A DNA stretch of 7,215 bases from Betaproteobacteria bacterium UBA1934. GTDB taxonomy: Bacteria > Pseudomonadota > Gammaproteobacteria > Burkholderiales > Rhodocyclaceae. The notes under the pieces were generated by a model. The model was not told where the DNA came from. It saw nothing but the letters and a program-made list of their open reading frames with translations, and made no database searches. The position numbers were made by a program, and so were the translations under genes. Every line of letters starts with the position of its first letter. Positions within the stretch are counted from its first letter, which is position 1. The DNA is taken from positions 165,772 to 172,986 of the forward strand of contig DDFG01000001.1 of assembly GCA_002337055.1 (NCBI GenBank), written 5' to 3'. Below are positions 6,601 through 7,215 of this stretch, piece by piece.

Positions 6601-7005
6601 ATGTCCGATCCTTTGCCGGAAATTACGGTTCCTGCACGTTTTACCGCCCTACCCGAACTGCTCGGTCACCTGTGCCGGGAGGCGCAGGTGGCGGGTATAG
6701 GCGATGCTTGCCAGCGACGCATGCAACTGGTCGTCGAGGAACTGTTCGCCAATACCATTCACCACGGCTTCGGCGGCGAATGCGATGCGCCAGTGCGTCT
6801 GGCGGTTGCCTGCGCCGACGGAAGGTGCCGTTTGCATTACAGCGATAGTGCGCCGCGCTTTGACCCGATGCAAGTTCCCCTTCTCGGACCGGCGTTCGAC
6901 AAACCTGGTGGAGTCGGCATTGCCATGATTCGCCAACTGAGCGATTCGATTTCATACAGGAGAGCGGCTGACAACAATTTTCTGGAACTTGTGTTCGCAA
7001 CGTGA
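6601..7005 (+). CDS. RsbW-like HATPase, serine kinase / anti-sigma factor type
   Basis: The 134-residue protein is a single HATPase_c fold of the RsbW/SpoIIAB kind. The N-box is MQLVVEELFANTIHHGF (41-57), with E46/E47 and N51 for Mg-ATP. The G1 box reads SDSAPRFDPM (81-90): the Asp and FDP are kept, but Ala84 stands where many members have Gly. The G2 box is KPGGVGIAMI (101-110). Relatives phosphorylate their STAS antagonist and sequester a sigma factor or other target when the antagonist is phosphorylated. The STAS protein at 2143-2490 is the natural partner, although the gene is separated from it by about 4 kb. ATG 6601 was chosen; a TTG at 6589 would add four residues. Neither start has a Shine-Dalgarno sequence; the upstream sequence is actually CCTCCTT. 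Translation may therefore be weak or depend on a short leader. Confidence 0.87.
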   Translation: MSDPLPEITVPARFTALPELLGHLCREAQVAGIGDACQRRMQLVVEELFANTIHHGFGGECDAPVRLAVACADGRCRLHYSDSAPRFDPMQVPLLGPAFDKPGGVGIAMIRQLSDSISYRRAADNNFLELVFAT

Positions 7006-7065
7006 CGTTTTCGCGCCTGCTCAGCCATCGTCCGCATGTTGCTCGATGCGTTGGCCCGGCGGAAT

Positions 7066-7109
7066 CGATCGTTGGGTAATACCGCCACATCGGCCAACAA
7101 AGACGATCG
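7066..7109. repeat. Imperfect inverted repeat downstream of the HATPase gene
   Basis: CGATCGT (7066-7072) mirrors ACGATCG (7103-7109), and GTTGG (7071-7075) mirrors CCAAC (7094-7098). No T-run follows, so it is not a convincing terminator. It lies in the gene-poor 7006-7158 stretch, where I see no credible coding sequence. Confidence 0.3.
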
Positions 7110-7158
7110 GAAGTAAAATTGTCTCGTTATAAGGGACCCCGCAGATGAACAGATCGTA

Positions 7159-7215
7159 GTGTTCATCGGCTCCTGCTGACCAACATTGGTCACTTCCGCG
7201 CCGCCGGCAAGGTGC
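7159..7215 (+). pseudogene. Frame-broken internal fragment of a second acnB copy
   Basis: From 7159 the sequence reads VFIGSC in one frame, then a TGA. Shifting frame at 7179 gives TNIGHFRAAGKV. Together these reproduce the highly conserved AcnB block VFIGSCMTNIGHFRAAGK, which carries a [4Fe-4S] cysteine (Cys710 in E. coli). One base, the A of the Met ATG between 7176 and 7177, is missing. Just upstream, in the same frame as VFIGSC, 7135-7149 reads DPADE, which may be the residue of the Asp-Pro-rich stretch that precedes this block in AcnB; that part is tentative. No upstream 5' portion of acnB is present in 7006-7134, so this is not an intact gene. It may continue past the window edge. A sequencing or assembly error is the main alternative. 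Confidence 0.75.

Noticed and set aside
7066..7109. Inverted repeat as terminator of the HATPase gene
   Set aside because: The stem is interrupted, the loop is long and no T-run follows.
6837..7193. Leftward ORF of 118 codons at the right end
   Set aside because: It is antisense to the HATPase gene and to the acnB fragment, with no recognisable motif.
1..7215. Transposase, CRISPR array, tRNA or attachment-site signature
   Set aside because: I saw no array of direct repeats, no transposase motifs and no tRNA-like fold. The acnB remnant alone does not prove an integration event.

Overview
The window is GC-rich DNA that looks betaproteobacterial. My best guess is a Rhodocyclales-type organism, based on the AcnB C-terminus, the overall protein style and the mix of c-di-GMP and partner-switching genes; this is inference and no database search was possible. 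It opens with the last 47 codons of aconitase B (acnB), closed by a perfect-palindrome intrinsic terminator.

Left half: a leftward gene (251-1978) encodes a cytosolic PAS-GGDEF-EAL protein. Its GGDEF signature is degenerate (SGNEF) and its EAL site looks intact, so it is probably a c-di-GMP phosphodiesterase. A 164-bp divergent intergenic region separates it from a rightward, translationally coupled three-gene operon. This operon holds a STAS-domain anti-anti-sigma-type protein (2143-2490), an MBL-fold metallohydrolase (2487-3446) and a membrane protein with a periplasmic CHASE2 sensor, three further TM helices and a SpoIIE/PP2C phosphatase (3443-5554).

Right half: a leftward pair encodes a secreted FecR-domain protein (6118-6576) and an OmpA-like lipoprotein (5541-6116). 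The lipoprotein gene converges on the phosphatase gene with a 14-bp overlap of coding ends. A rightward RsbW-like HATPase gene (6601-7005) is divergent from the FecR gene with only 24 bp between start codons. The last ~57 bases carry a frame-broken internal piece of a second acnB copy.

Proposed logic (inference): CHASE2 senses an envelope signal, perhaps presented by the FecR and OmpA-like proteins. The SpoIIE domain then dephosphorylates the STAS protein, which binds or releases the HATPase kinase. The final target is not in the window; it could be a sigma factor, an anti-sigma factor or a c-di-GMP enzyme. The MBL hydrolase inside the operon and the neighbouring EAL phosphodiesterase are the less expected members. 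The island lies between two acnB sequences in the same orientation, which suggests a past duplication or insertion at acnB.
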